Shown here in pieces: positions 1-7,126 of a stretch of DNA of 64,000 bases (position 1 is its first letter; each line of letters starts with the position of its first letter). The DNA is taken from assembly GCF_000740795.1 (NCBI RefSeq), contig NZ_JGYG01000002.1, forward strand, positions 310,001 through 374,000, written 5' to 3'. The translations under genes and the position numbers were made by a program. Origin of the DNA: Haematobacter massiliensis (GTDB lineage Bacteria; Pseudomonadota; Alphaproteobacteria; Rhodobacterales; Rhodobacteraceae). The notes under the pieces are model-generated. The model had not been told where the DNA came from. It made no database searches and worked only from the letters and a program-made list of their open reading frames with translations.

Positions 1-803
1 CGATGGTGAACGGCGTTCCGATCGTCACCGCCTATGCCTATGGCAAGTATCTCGGGGAGCTGACGGTCACGTTTGATGATGCGGGCAAGGTGATCTCCTC
101 CTCCGGTGCGCCGCTTCTGCTGGACGCCTCTGTGGCAGAGGATGCGCCGGCGCAGCAGTTGCTGGCCGAACTCGCCGTTCCGCTGGCGGAGCTGCGGGCG
201 CGTGTCGTCGCGGTGAGTGAGGCGCCGATCGATGGCTCGCGCGATCACTGCCGTCAGCAGGAATGTGAGATGGGCACCCTCATCGCCGACGCGCAACTCG
301 ACCGAATGAAGGATCAGGGCATCACGATCAGCCTCGTCAACGGCGGCGGTGTCCGTGCCTCCATCGAGGCGGGTGATGTGACGATGGGCCAGGTGCTGAC
401 CGTGCTGCCCTTCCAGAACACGCTCGCCACCTTCCAGACCACAGGCGCAACGGTCGTCGCCGCACTTGAGAACGGCGTGAGCCAGTTGGACCAGGGAGCA
501 GGGCGCTTCCTGCAGGTCGCGGGGCTGAAGTATTCGTTCGACCCGGCGAAACCGGCGGGCAGCCGTGTCACCGACGTGCAGGTGCGCGCGGGCGAGGGCT
601 GGGCCGCGATAGATCCCGCAGCGAGCTATGGTGTCGTGGTCAACAATTATGTTCGCAGCGGCGGCGACGGTTTCGCGATGTTCACGACCGGCGTGGCGAA
701 TGCCTATGACTTCGGGCCGGATCTTGCGGATGTGCTGGCGGACTATCTGGCAAAGGAAGGGCCTTACAAACCCTATATCGACGGTCGTATCACGCGGAAG
801 TAG
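1..803 (+). CDS. 5'-nucleotidase family protein, C-terminal part (5' end outside window)
   Basis: Hydrolyses nucleotides or UDP-sugars to nucleosides, normally in the periplasm (UshA/YfkN family). About 266 residues are present. The first ~40 finish the metallophosphatase domain (VPIVTAYAYGKYLG). The rest is the C-terminal substrate-binding domain with the family signatures LVNGGGVR (about residue 112) and VLPFQNTL. The frame is open to the left edge, so the ATG at 3 is internal and the signal peptide and metal ligands lie upstream. The stop is TAG at 801-803. No partner gene follows; the next gene is tRNA-Gly. The family is clear, but substrate preference cannot be judged from this fragment. 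Confidence 0.9.
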   Translation, partial: MVNGVPIVTAYAYGKYLGELTVTFDDAGKVISSSGAPLLLDASVAEDAPAQQLLAELAVPLAELRARVVAVSEAPIDGSRDHCRQQECEMGTLIADAQLDRMKDQGITISLVNGGGVRASIEAGDVTMGQVLTVLPFQNTLATFQTTGATVVAALENGVSQLDQGAGRFLQVAGLKYSFDPAKPAGSRVTDVQVRAGEGWAAIDPAASYGVVVNNYVRSGGDGFAMFTTGVANAYDFGPDLADVLADYLAKEGPYKPYIDGRITRK

Positions 804-925
804 AGGGTCGGGGGGTGCAGCGGCCGCCCGCATGTCTTCGTGGCTCCGATGCGGGAGCAGCTTCTGTGCGAATCGCGCATGCGGCGTTGCTGTTCTCGGC
901 CGTGACTTTAGCCGGCCCATGAAAT

Positions 926-962
926 CCGCCTGTAGGATCGCTCATATCCCTGGGCGGTTTTA
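926..962 (+). terminator. Possible intrinsic terminator after the 5'-nucleotidase gene
   Basis: An imperfect hairpin pairs CCGCC with GGCGG and GGAT with ATCC around a short loop, followed by TTTTA. It lies about 120 bases after the nucleotidase stop and before tRNA-Gly. The internal mismatches make this a weak call. Nothing else is recognised between 804 and 1029. Confidence 0.35.
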
Positions 963-1029
963 TGGGCAGCTTGTCGGACTTCACCCCTTGAGCACCCCGC
1001 CGCCGGATGCTATCTCTCGCCCCGCGCTC

Positions 1030-1103
1030 GCGGGTATGGTGTAGTGGTAGCGCCTCAGCCTTCCAAGCTGATGGGGCGGGTTCGATTCCCGCTACCCGCT
1101 CCA
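1030..1103 (+). tRNA. tRNA-Gly (anticodon TCC)
   Basis: A full cloverleaf is readable: acceptor GCGGGTA pairs with TACCCGC, the D-loop is present, the anticodon stem TCAGC/GCTGA closes the loop CTTCCAA (anticodon TCC), the T-arm is GGGTTCGATTCCC, and CCA is encoded at 1101-1103. It reads glycine codons GGA/GGG. The 3' end is the integration site of the element that follows: its last bases recur at 8506-8522, and the insertion leaves the tRNA intact. Confidence 0.97.
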
Positions 1104-1104
1104 A
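1088..1104 (+). repeat. attL: 17-bp direct repeat at the tRNA-Gly 3' end
   Basis: The sequence cccgctacccgctccaa covers the tRNA acceptor 3' strand and CCA. It is identical to 8506-8522 in the same orientation, as expected for a tyrosine-integrase crossover site in a tRNA gene. Confidence 0.85.
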
Positions 1105-1190
1105 TTTGCCTATTGCTATGGCATATTTCTCAATGACTTCCGTGACTTGCTCGTCCTCCCGGTGCACATTCAGGCACACACGGGGCACAC

Positions 1191-2633
1191 ATGGGACTCG
1201 TTTTGAAGAACGTTGAGCGGACCAAATCAGGCAGTTGGCAATATCGGCGCAGGGTGCCGAAGGATGTCGCGCATATCATCACGAAGCGGGAGTTCAAGGC
1301 GAAGCTTGGTGATTCACGGGAAGAGGCGCTGAGGGCCTGGCCCGCGTATCACGCTCGTGTGGAGCGGGAGATTGAGGCAGCGCGAAAGCGGATAGCCTTC
1401 GCGGAGGCAGCGGACATGGGGAGCGTGTCGGAGCGAGAGGCATATGCCGAAGCCCTGAGGCGACGTGCTGACCTGATCATGCTCGGCTCCTCGGCGGAGG
1501 AGCTACGCTTTGCGGGCGACCTGATCCTTGAACGCTTCCCGGAAAGTGCCACGGGGCCTGTCGGGCTGACGCCTGTAGAAAGCCATATGGTGAACCTTCT
1601 TCGCCTCGGTCCCGATGTTCATAAGGCCCCTGAACCGACACTTGGGGATGCCCTGCGACTCTATCGGAAGGAGCACCTGCGGGAGGACGATCCTGCCACG
1701 GACAGCCGCGTCGTTGGGCTTGCCAACCGGGTGGTGGGCGCTGCGGTGGAGGCCATGGGGCGTGACCCTCTGCTCACCTCCATCACGCGCGAGGATGCCC
1801 GCAAGGTGCGCGATGAGATGCTTGATCGGGTGAAGGTCAGGGGGCGGGGGGTCGGAGGGAAAGTCAGCCCTGCAACCGTGTCGCGGGAATTGTCCATCAT
1901 CGCTGCGGTGGTCAGCTTCGCCAAGGTCGAGTTCGGCCTTCCCGACACTTTCCAGAACCCTTTCAGCAAGCTGCCGGTGGCGAGGGCAGCGAAGGGGCAG
2001 GGGGAGATGAGGTCGGACAAGCGCGACCCGCTGCCGCCCAAGGTGCTCTTTGCGGTGCGCAAAAGGGTGCTCTCTCTGGCAAGCCCGGAATTGGCCTTGA
2101 TGTGGCGTATCCTGGAAGGGACCGGGGCACGGATTGCCGAAGTGTCGGGGCTCCGGGTGGAGGACGTGGACACGGCTTCACAGTTCCCGCACATCCGGAT
2201 CGGGGCCAACGCGGTCCGCAGCCTCAAGACGGACGCTTCCCGCCGCGTTGTGCCCCTCGTCGGAGACGCCCTAACCGCAGCCAAGGAGGCCCTTTCGCTG
2301 GCTCGGCAGGGGGACATGCTCTTTCCCTCCTATGGCCGCAAACGGGGCTCAGACGCGGCCTCTGCGGCGCTGATGAAGCACATTCGGGCTGTGACGACTG
2401 ACCAGAAGCACGTGGTGCATTCGCTGCGACACAACATGCAGGACAGCCTCGTCCTAGCCGAAGTCAGCGCGCTGGACCGGAAGCTAATCCTCGGTCACGC
2501 GGTGGAAGGGGTCGGGGATGCCGTCTATGGAGGCGCGGTCCGGAAGCTGCGTCAGACGACCCGAGCGATGAAGAAGGCGCTGGGCGTTCCCCTGACGGCG
2601 GAGGAGGACCAGGAAATGGCGGGGGCCGGATAA
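1191..2633 (+). CDS. int: Tyrosine site-specific recombinase (integrase)
   Basis: Catalyses excision and integration of the island at tRNA-Gly. The 480-residue protein begins with a basic N-terminal segment (YRRRVPKDV) typical of alphaproteobacterial phage-type integrases. The C-terminal catalytic domain has the expected residues: Arg in GARIAEVSGL (about R314), HSLRH (H410, R413), His in LGHAVEG (about H436) and the nucleophile in AVYGG (about Y446). All are present, so the enzyme looks functional. The ATG at 1191 is 87 bases past the tRNA, the usual position for a tRNA-targeting integrase. It converges on the leftward gene at 2642, with no obvious terminator in the 8-base gap. Confidence 0.95.
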   Translation: MGLVLKNVERTKSGSWQYRRRVPKDVAHIITKREFKAKLGDSREEALRAWPAYHARVEREIEAARKRIAFAEAADMGSVSEREAYAEALRRRADLIMLGSSAEELRFAGDLILERFPESATGPVGLTPVESHMVNLLRLGPDVHKAPEPTLGDALRLYRKEHLREDDPATDSRVVGLANRVVGAAVEAMGRDPLLTSITREDARKVRDEMLDRVKVRGRGVGGKVSPATVSRELSIIAAVVSFAKVEFGLPDTFQNPFSKLPVARAAKGQGEMRSDKRDPLPPKVLFAVRKRVLSLASPELALMWRILEGTGARIAEVSGLRVEDVDTASQFPHIRIGANAVRSLKTDASRRVVPLVGDALTAAKEALSLARQGDMLFPSYGRKRGSDAASAALMKHIRAVTTDQKHVVHSLRHNMQDSLVLAEVSALDRKLILGHAVEGVGDAVYGGAVRKLRQTTRAMKKALGVPLTAEEDQEMAGAG

Positions 2634-2641
2634 CCAACCCT

Positions 2642-2983
2642 CTACCGCATCTCTTCCGGCCACCTAGCGCCGCCCAAGGTCTCAATCCGTCCCGCCTTAG
2701 GGGGCTCATTAGTCCGCTCCATCGACCGCCAGAACGTCTCTTCATCGACCACCCGGAAGGACTGCCGGGAGGGGTCCAGAGGGACGCGGTAGCCGCATTG
2801 TCCAGTGTAGGAGGTGAATGGGACCGGCCAGAGCTTCTTGCGCTCCGCAACGGCCCTCAGCGCCTCCGGTGCGGGGAGGCTGGATGTGGCCCGTTCGTCC
2901 GCTGCCTCAAGTCGGGCAATCTCCATGGAGTTCAGGGGGCGAAGCACCACGAAGTTGTCGAGGGAATGAGTGCCGTAGGTCAT
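2642..2983 (-). CDS. Hypothetical island protein (113 aa)
   Basis: I do not recognise this family. It is a small, charged, soluble-looking protein with no signal peptide or membrane segment and a PEAL/RAVAERKK central stretch. Its ATG (2983-2981) overlaps the TGA of the upstream BRO-N gene (2982-2980) as ATGA, so translation is probably coupled and the two may act together. It is the last gene of the leftward series and converges with the integrase. Confidence 0.65.
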   Translation of the reverse strand: MTYGTHSLDNFVVLRPLNSMEIARLEAADERATSSLPAPEALRAVAERKKLWPVPFTSYTGQCGYRVPLDPSRQSFRVVDEETFWRSMERTNEPPKAGRIETLGGARWPEEMR

Positions 2984-3399
2984 ACCGTTCCCTCGTTGGC
3001 GGCGAAGAAGTTACGGGAGGCTTGCACGAACAACGCGGAAAAAGCCGTGGGGGCAATCTCCTTCTCAAAGACCACGTGGTTCATGAGGGAGGGGAATGTC
3101 TCTTGCACGATGATCTTGCGGAAGCGTTGAGCGGCGGGCTTCTTGGACCGCAGAATCAGCGCATACATTCCCGCCTCAGTGAGCACGATAGAGGGGCGAC
3201 CCTGCCGGGGGTCGGTCTTAACCTGCCTCTTCTGCGAGGGGCTCACGCCCTTGGTGGCGAGGGCGGTATTCTGGATGCCTAGCGCCCTGCAAATGTCCTT
3301 GGCGACGAACCAAGTCTGGCCGTCGAGAACCACGCTCCGCAGTTTGCCGAAGCGGGTATCCGAGATAGTGACTGCGGGAAGGGTGGTCAGAGTATTCAT
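2980..3399 (-). CDS. BRO-N domain antirepressor-like protein (first copy)
   Basis: The protein has 139 residues from the ATG at 3399, preceded by a clear ribosome-binding site (GAAAGGAACACG). I chose this over longer in-frame starts. The N-terminal ~90 residues match the BRO-N/antirepressor fold: TWFVAKDICRALGI, a K-rich turn, RPSIVLTEAGMYALILRSKK and FRKIIVQETFPSL. Such domains bind DNA and in phages often relieve repression. No C-terminal KilAC or ANT domain is attached, only a ~35-residue tail. It is paralogous to the protein at 5002-5388. Its stop overlaps the start of the next gene. Confidence 0.85.
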   Translation of the reverse strand: MNTLTTLPAVTISDTRFGKLRSVVLDGQTWFVAKDICRALGIQNTALATKGVSPSQKRQVKTDPRQGRPSIVLTEAGMYALILRSKKPAAQRFRKIIVQETFPSLMNHVVFEKEIAPTAFSALFVQASRNFFAANEGTV

Positions 3400-3637
3400 C
3401 GTGTTCCTTTCGATGTGGGATATCGAGGTCATTCCTCGGCATGACGCCCCTGGCAGCCTTCCCACGGGCACCCGAAGGGCCGGAAAGGATCAGCCCCACG
3501 GGTTGCGCAGGGACGCCATGCAGAAGAATGGGTAGGTGGGGGCCTCCGCCCGGAAGAAAGCTCCATCGACCCCGACACGCGGGAGACGCACCACCATCGA
3601 CCACAAGCCGGGTCGGAGCTTCCATCAAGGCGGAGGG

Positions 3638-3669
3638 ATGCGCCCCTAAAGACTCGTTCAGGGGCGCAT
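3638..3669 (-). terminator. Strong hairpin in the gap between the BRO-N gene and the 322-aa gene
   Basis: The perfect 9-bp inverted repeat ATGCGCCCC (3638-3646) and GGGGCGCAT (3661-3669) encloses a 14-base loop. It sits 12 bases beyond the stop of the leftward gene at 3681. No T-run follows on the minus strand, so it could be a transcript-stabilising or attenuating hairpin instead of a terminator. The rest of 3400-3637 holds nothing recognisable. Confidence 0.45.
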
Positions 3670-3680
3670 TACAGTTCTCG

Positions 3681-4649
3681 TCAGGCGGTCTTGACGATGC
3701 CAAGGCGGACGGCTGCACCGAAGGACATGGGCTGTCGTCCGGGAAGCGTGACCATCCATTCTCCCGTGTTTTTGTTCTGGTATAGGCACTTGCGCTCCGC
3801 TGCGGGCATCCCCTCAAGCCGCGTAAGGAACCTCTCGGGGTCCTTCTGGGGCTCCTGGGAGAGGCGTTCGACGGCAGCGTGGCCTAGGGATCGGAGGTGG
3901 TCCTTGTCCCCCATCACCACTGCCTTGCGGGCCAAGCGGAGTTCATCCGCCCCCAGCATTTCAGTGAGGAGGTCAACGCTGGCATTCACGGAGGCAAGGT
4001 CGTTGTTCGCCTGTGCTGCGTAGCCACGATAGACGGCTTGGGCCATCTCCACGGACACGCCTTCTGGCAGCGATGCGGCATCAATCTCACCGCGCTCCGC
4101 CGCATTGGCGACATGGTGATCCGTGACGCTGGGTCCATGAAGCTGTGAGACCCCATGAAGGACGCGGCTGGCCTCGTCCACGTGACCTTTCCAGACTTGT
4201 TCACGGGGTGTCATGTGCTCGTCAACGCTGCCTTTGGTGTCCTTCTGGGCGGCGTTGGGGGCCTCCGGGGTGGGCTTATGCACCCCATTGGCCCCGGAGG
4301 TTCCGTCAAAAGGGACGGGATCGCCCGCCTTCCAGTTGGCCGGGAGGAGCCCTGCGGTGATGGCCGCTGTGACCGTGGTCTCAAGTCCGCCGATCCGGAC
4401 GTGACCGGGAGGGAGCGGGAAGGCAACGCCGACCTGGGTGTCCGGCCCCCATCCATTCTTGGTGCGGACAACCTCCGCCTCGCCTCCGTGGATCACTACC
4501 TCATGGCCCCACGAAGCGTGTGTGCGGGGGTCATGGACGGGAATGGCTTGGGCCTTCTTGCCTTGGATTGCTTCTAGCTGAGCTTGCCACTGGGCCATCT
4601 GGGCCTCGTCAGGGGCTTCGCTCATGTTGATGATGTTCTGTGCTGACAT
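3681..4649 (-). CDS. Hypothetical island protein (322 aa)
   Basis: This is the longest unknown of the island. The N-terminal ~45 residues are Gln/Ala-rich and probably helical (EAQMAQWQAQLEAI). A Pro/Gly-rich middle follows (about 75-135), then a helical C-terminal half with a closing segment rich in aromatic and basic residues (CLYQNKNTGEWMVTLPGRQP). There is no signal peptide, membrane segment or catalytic motif I can name. It stands alone after a 350-base control-like region (4650-5001) containing direct repeats, so it likely has its own promoter. A virion or replication role cannot be excluded. Confidence 0.7.
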   Translation of the reverse strand: MSAQNIINMSEAPDEAQMAQWQAQLEAIQGKKAQAIPVHDPRTHASWGHEVVIHGGEAEVVRTKNGWGPDTQVGVAFPLPPGHVRIGGLETTVTAAITAGLLPANWKAGDPVPFDGTSGANGVHKPTPEAPNAAQKDTKGSVDEHMTPREQVWKGHVDEASRVLHGVSQLHGPSVTDHHVANAAERGEIDAASLPEGVSVEMAQAVYRGYAAQANNDLASVNASVDLLTEMLGADELRLARKAVVMGDKDHLRSLGHAAVERLSQEPQKDPERFLTRLEGMPAAERKCLYQNKNTGEWMVTLPGRQPMSFGAAVRLGIVKTA

Positions 4650-4776
4650 GGTGCGTCTCTCGTTTGTTGGTGGTGGATGTGCCGGTTTGTGCTGTCCCTA
4701 CCGCTGGCACTGAGTGGGGCATCATGATCGGTGCATGACGGGGAAAGCTGTCTGTGGGAGACCCGGAAGGGGCCTC

Positions 4777-4864
4777 AGTGGTGGGGTCTCGATTAGGGCA
4801 TCATGCGGGGATGCCATGTGTGAGGAAGCTGGGAGAGGGAGTCGGTGGTGGAGTCTCGATCAGG
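4777..4864. repeat. Paired ~20-bp direct repeats upstream of the 322-aa gene
   Basis: The sequences agtggtggggtctcgattag (from 4777) and cggtggtggagtctcgatca (from 4843) are near-identical and lie about 67 bases apart. A shorter repeat, ggcatcatg, occurs at 4718 and 4798. They sit in the non-coding region 4650-5001, before a leftward gene, and resemble operator or iteron sites. No binding protein can be assigned, though the island's BRO-N proteins are candidates. Confidence 0.5.
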
Positions 4865-4947
4865 ACAGCCTACCGGACCACATCGACCATACTCATAAGG
4901 AGTTGTTCGGGAATCTTCCTTCTATAGGGGCACCTAATTGCTCTCCA

Positions 4948-5073
4948 CCTCCCTAGTTCCTCCCTAGTCCCTCCCCTCATCAGTACCCTCATGCTGCACC
5001 ATCAGGTGCTCCCTATGCGCCCATGAGGTGTCCTTGATGAGAGATGAAGGAGATCCTCCTCCCTAGTCCCTCC
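4948..5073. repeat. Three copies of a 16-bp pyrimidine-rich repeat
   Basis: cctccctagtccctcc occurs exactly at 4959-4974 and 5058-5073, with a one-base variant at 4948-4963 that overlaps the second copy. The 5058 copy lies inside the 3' end of the second BRO-N gene (reading GGTREED on the minus strand); the other two lie beyond its stop. This suggests a local duplication of the end of that gene, or a polypurine element on the minus strand. Confidence 0.5.
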
Positions 5074-5388
5074 ATCCTTCCGGATCGCAGGGAGAACCAC
5101 TTCCGTCACCCACTTCTGAAACGGCTTGGCTTCCTCCTTGTCGGAGCGGAGGATGAGCTTGTAGAGGCCCGGTTCGTTGATGAGCTTGTTCGGGCGTCCA
5201 CGTCCGCTGGTGATTTTAATGTCAATAATGTGGGTCTGATCCACGTTATTGAGGGCCGCCCCAAGATGGACGATCCCCAACACGTCGAGGACGTCCCTCA
5301 CCACGAACCACGGAGCCCCGTCGATGGTCACGGTGCGGATCGGGTGGGTGAGGAAGGTGAAGGTCTGGATTTCCTTGTTGGGGGTCAT
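5002..5388 (-). CDS. BRO-N domain antirepressor-like protein (second copy)
   Basis: This 128-residue protein is almost entirely a BRO-N domain: APWFVVRDVLDVLGI, then GRGRPNKLINEPGLYKLILR, then AKPFQKWVTEVVLPAIRKDG. It resembles the copy at 2980-3399 in length and motif order but differs clearly in sequence, so it is an old duplication or separate acquisition. Its ATG (5388-5386) overlaps the TGA of the 67-residue gene upstream as ATGA. A DNA-binding regulatory role is inferred from the family. No second domain is present. Confidence 0.85.
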   Translation of the reverse strand: MTPNKEIQTFTFLTHPIRTVTIDGAPWFVVRDVLDVLGIVHLGAALNNVDQTHIIDIKITSGRGRPNKLINEPGLYKLILRSDKEEAKPFQKWVTEVVLPAIRKDGGTREEDLLHLSSRTPHGRIGST

Positions 5389-5588
5389 TCCACGCCCTCG
5401 AACGCGACCACGACGAGGTTGTTCGGAAGCACCACCGAGGACGTTTCGCTCCCCCGCTTACCGATCCGAACCATCTTCGGGGTCAGCCCAACGACATCGT
5501 AAGGCCCGCTGAGGCCCCCATACCGCCCGCCCACACCATGAACCACTGTGTCCCCGATGCCGATGTCTCGCTTGAGAAAGTCTTTCAT
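5385..5588 (-). CDS. Hypothetical small protein (67 aa)
   Basis: I do not recognise this family. It is a compact, beta-rich sequence (GDTVVHGVGGRYGGL, then YDVVGLTPKMVRIGKRG) that could be a small SH3-like barrel; this is only a composition-based guess. It is coupled by ATGA overlaps at both ends, to the NrdH-like ORF upstream (5585-5588) and to the second BRO-N gene downstream (5385-5388), so it belongs to one translational unit. Confidence 0.65.
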   Translation of the reverse strand: MKDFLKRDIGIGDTVVHGVGGRYGGLSGPYDVVGLTPKMVRIGKRGSETSSVVLPNNLVVVAFEGVE

Positions 5589-5743
5589 ACATCACTCCAA
5601 ACACTCTCTTGGCGCTCCTTAAGCGCCCTCAGTTTTCCGGGATCGAACCCCGCCCACTCCAGAATGCCGTCCACCTCGATCACCGGAAGGCCGCGAAAGC
5701 CCGCCGATGCGAGGTATCCGGAGAGCGCGTCACGGCGCAGCAA
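5585..5743 (-). pseudogene. Glutaredoxin/NrdH-like C-terminal fragment (52 aa, TTG start possible)
   Basis: On the minus strand a 52-codon frame reads YLASAGFRGLPVIEVDG then WAGFDPGKLRAL. This is the second half of NrdH/glutaredoxin-like proteins, with the cis-Pro loop and the W-x-GF-x-P motif. The thioredoxin-like N-terminal half with CxxC is missing; the frame is closed by TAA at 5779-5777 and offers no ATG, only TTG at 5743. Its TGA (5587-5585) overlaps the next gene's ATG, so it was once, or still is, translated within the unit. A redox function is unlikely without CxxC. Confidence 0.55.
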
Positions 5744-5764
5744 AACGGCCCCCGAAAGGGAGCC
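5741..5764 (-). terminator. Intrinsic terminator, leftward
   Basis: On the minus strand GGCTCCC-TTTC-GGGGGCC forms a 7-bp stem with one G-T pair, followed by GTTTTG. It comes 38 bases after the stop of the membrane protein gene at 5802. It overlaps the possible start of the NrdH-like fragment and thus separates the two transcription units. Confidence 0.6.
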
Positions 5765-5801
5765 GTGAAAGGTCGGTTAGTGATGCTGGAAGGGAGGCGG
5801 G

Positions 5802-6005
5802 TTAGACGATCCCGAGGAGCTTCAATGTGGCCCCGAAGAATGCAGCGCCAGCCGCAAAGAGGCCCGTCCCGACCACCAGAGGATACCACCAACGTTCCCG
5901 GTTGATCTTGGCAGTCTCCGCAATGATGCGGTTGACCTCCACCCTGAGCTTCTCAATCTCCACCGCCTCACGCGCTGTCATGCTCATGCTGTCCCCCTCG
6001 GGCAT
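5802..6005 (-). CDS. Small single-pass membrane protein (67 aa)
   Basis: The start at 6005 is preceded by AGGAG seven bases upstream. An acidic/basic amphipathic helix (EKLRVEVNRIIAETAKINRERWW) is followed by one C-terminal transmembrane segment (LVVGTGLFAAGAAFFGATL). Similar helix-plus-TM proteins occur widely in phages and islands without known function; a holin or spanin-like role is speculative. Terminators on either side (6052-6075 and 5741-5764) make it a one-gene transcript. Confidence 0.7.
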   Translation of the reverse strand: MPEGDSMSMTAREAVEIEKLRVEVNRIIAETAKINRERWWYPLVVGTGLFAAGAAFFGATLKLLGIV

Positions 6006-6051
6006 GAAAGGTCTCCTGTAGAAGATAGGCACGGTTGCCTTGACGATCCAG

Positions 6052-6075
6052 TAAAAAGGCCCCGAAGGAGCCTTG
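6052..6075 (-). terminator. Intrinsic terminator with TTCG loop, leftward
   Basis: On the minus strand AAGGCTCC-TTCG-GGGCCTT is followed by TTTAC, a textbook GC stem with a UUCG tetraloop. It ends the transcript of the serine recombinase and the 39-residue peptide gene, about 90 bases after the latter's stop. Confidence 0.75.
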
Positions 6076-6162
6076 TAAGGTCGAGCGGGGATGTCGGAAG
6101 GAAGAGCGTTAGACTGTGTAGGCCTCGCACCTCAGCGCCAACCACGAAACAGATAGGGTCAC

Positions 6163-6282
6163 CTACGGCTTTCGTCTGCGACCGATAGATATAGGCCCGA
6201 AGAGCCTCGCAAGGCCGACGACGGCTCCGACAAGCTGGAGGGCGATGACGGCATAGCCCACAACTTGGGCGACAGCGATCAT
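6163..6282 (-). CDS. 39-residue hydrophobic micropeptide
   Basis: The ATG at 6282-6280 overlaps the TGA of the serine recombinase (6281-6279) as ATGA, and the frame runs 39 codons to TAG. The product is one transmembrane helix (VVGYAVIALQLVGAVVGLA) followed by a positive tail (SIGRRRKP). The start overlap and the terminator downstream support real translation. A small toxin or membrane regulator would fit such a shape, but nothing identifies a function. Confidence 0.5.
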   Translation of the reverse strand: MIAVAQVVGYAVIALQLVGAVVGLARLFGPISIGRRRKP

Positions 6283-6935
6283 GCCCCGACCCTCCCCCGC
6301 ATTTCCCACTTCACGAGCACCGCCTCCGCCGCAACGAGGTCCTTAGCGATCCTCTGGACGGTCGGTCGGGTGAGGCCTGAGGCCTTCGCTATGGCCGATG
6401 CCCCGGCCCCCTGCGCGAGCATGTCCCGAACCACAGCCAACTGGCCCCGGTCATAGCTTGGGGCGCGTCCCGGATACTTCTGCGGCTCCCTATCCCTCGC
6501 AGCCGCTATGCCCGCCTTCTGGGCCTCTTTCGTGGCCTCCGCCTGTGCCTGTGCAGTGGCAGCCATGAAGCCGATGAGCGCGTCTCTCACGGCTTGCTGG
6601 ACGGGGTCAGCGGTTGCCCCGTCGAAGGTCATGGAGTTGATCACGGTCTTGATGATCACACCACGCCGCATGAGGTCGCGTATGGTGTCCGTCACGTCCG
6701 CGTAATTGCGCCCCAAACGATCCACCCAACGCACCACGAGGACATCCCCGCGCCGGAGCATGTCGAAGAGCCTCCGCCCCTCAGCCCTTTCCTGGAGCAG
6801 CTTGGAGACGCCGGAGACACCGTGATCCGCTACGACTTCGTCTATCGTGAAGCCCGCCTTCTCCGCCTGAGTGCGTTGATGGTCTAGCGTCTGATCCGCA
6901 GTGGACACACGAGCATATAGGATGGTCTTGGACAT
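6279..6935 (-). CDS. Serine recombinase (resolvase/invertase family)
   Basis: Small-type serine recombinase of 218 residues. The N-terminal catalytic domain carries YARVSTADQ with the nucleophile at S11, VRWVDRLGRN, and a long helix; the C-terminal HTH is about residues 160-210 (AKASGLTRPTVQRIAKDL). The start MSKTILYARV at 6935 matches the family; longer in-frame starts up to 7022 add only unrelated residues. It could invert or resolve DNA in the island, but I see no inverted-repeat hix or res pair nearby. It shares a transcript with the micropeptide downstream. Confidence 0.92.
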   Translation of the reverse strand: MSKTILYARVSTADQTLDHQRTQAEKAGFTIDEVVADHGVSGVSKLLQERAEGRRLFDMLRRGDVLVVRWVDRLGRNYADVTDTIRDLMRRGVIIKTVINSMTFDGATADPVQQAVRDALIGFMAATAQAQAEATKEAQKAGIAAARDREPQKYPGRAPSYDRGQLAVVRDMLAQGAGASAIAKASGLTRPTVQRIAKDLVAAEAVLVKWEMRGRVGA

Positions 6936-7126
6936 GGGCAGCGCTCCGCCAACAAGGGTCATGCCCACATACATACATGCCCACAATAACGAAGCAACCC
7001 TTATGGGCGTCCCTGCGGGCATCTTTGCAGATGATCGTTAGGGTATACCCTGTGGGCAAGAGCCCGAATTCCGCTTGCCGCAGAGCGTCGGGGTGTTAAC
7101 AATTCGTTAATATTTGGAGAAATGCT
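6936..7126. promoter_or_regulatory. Divergent control region with a TTAAC-N5-GTTAA palindrome
   Basis: This is the intergenic region between the leftward recombinase and the rightward lipoprotein gene. It contains the perfect inverted repeat TTAAC-AATTC-GTTAA (7096-7110), 16 bases before the TTG start of the lipoprotein gene, and a CATC-tttgca-GATG repeat near 7019-7032. The AT-rich palindrome suggests an operator or an extended -10 region for the lipoprotein gene. Confidence 0.45.

Noticed and set aside
6193-6208. Third TTCG hairpin as a terminator
   Set aside because: It lies inside the 39-residue peptide gene and has no T-run; probably only part of the coding sequence.
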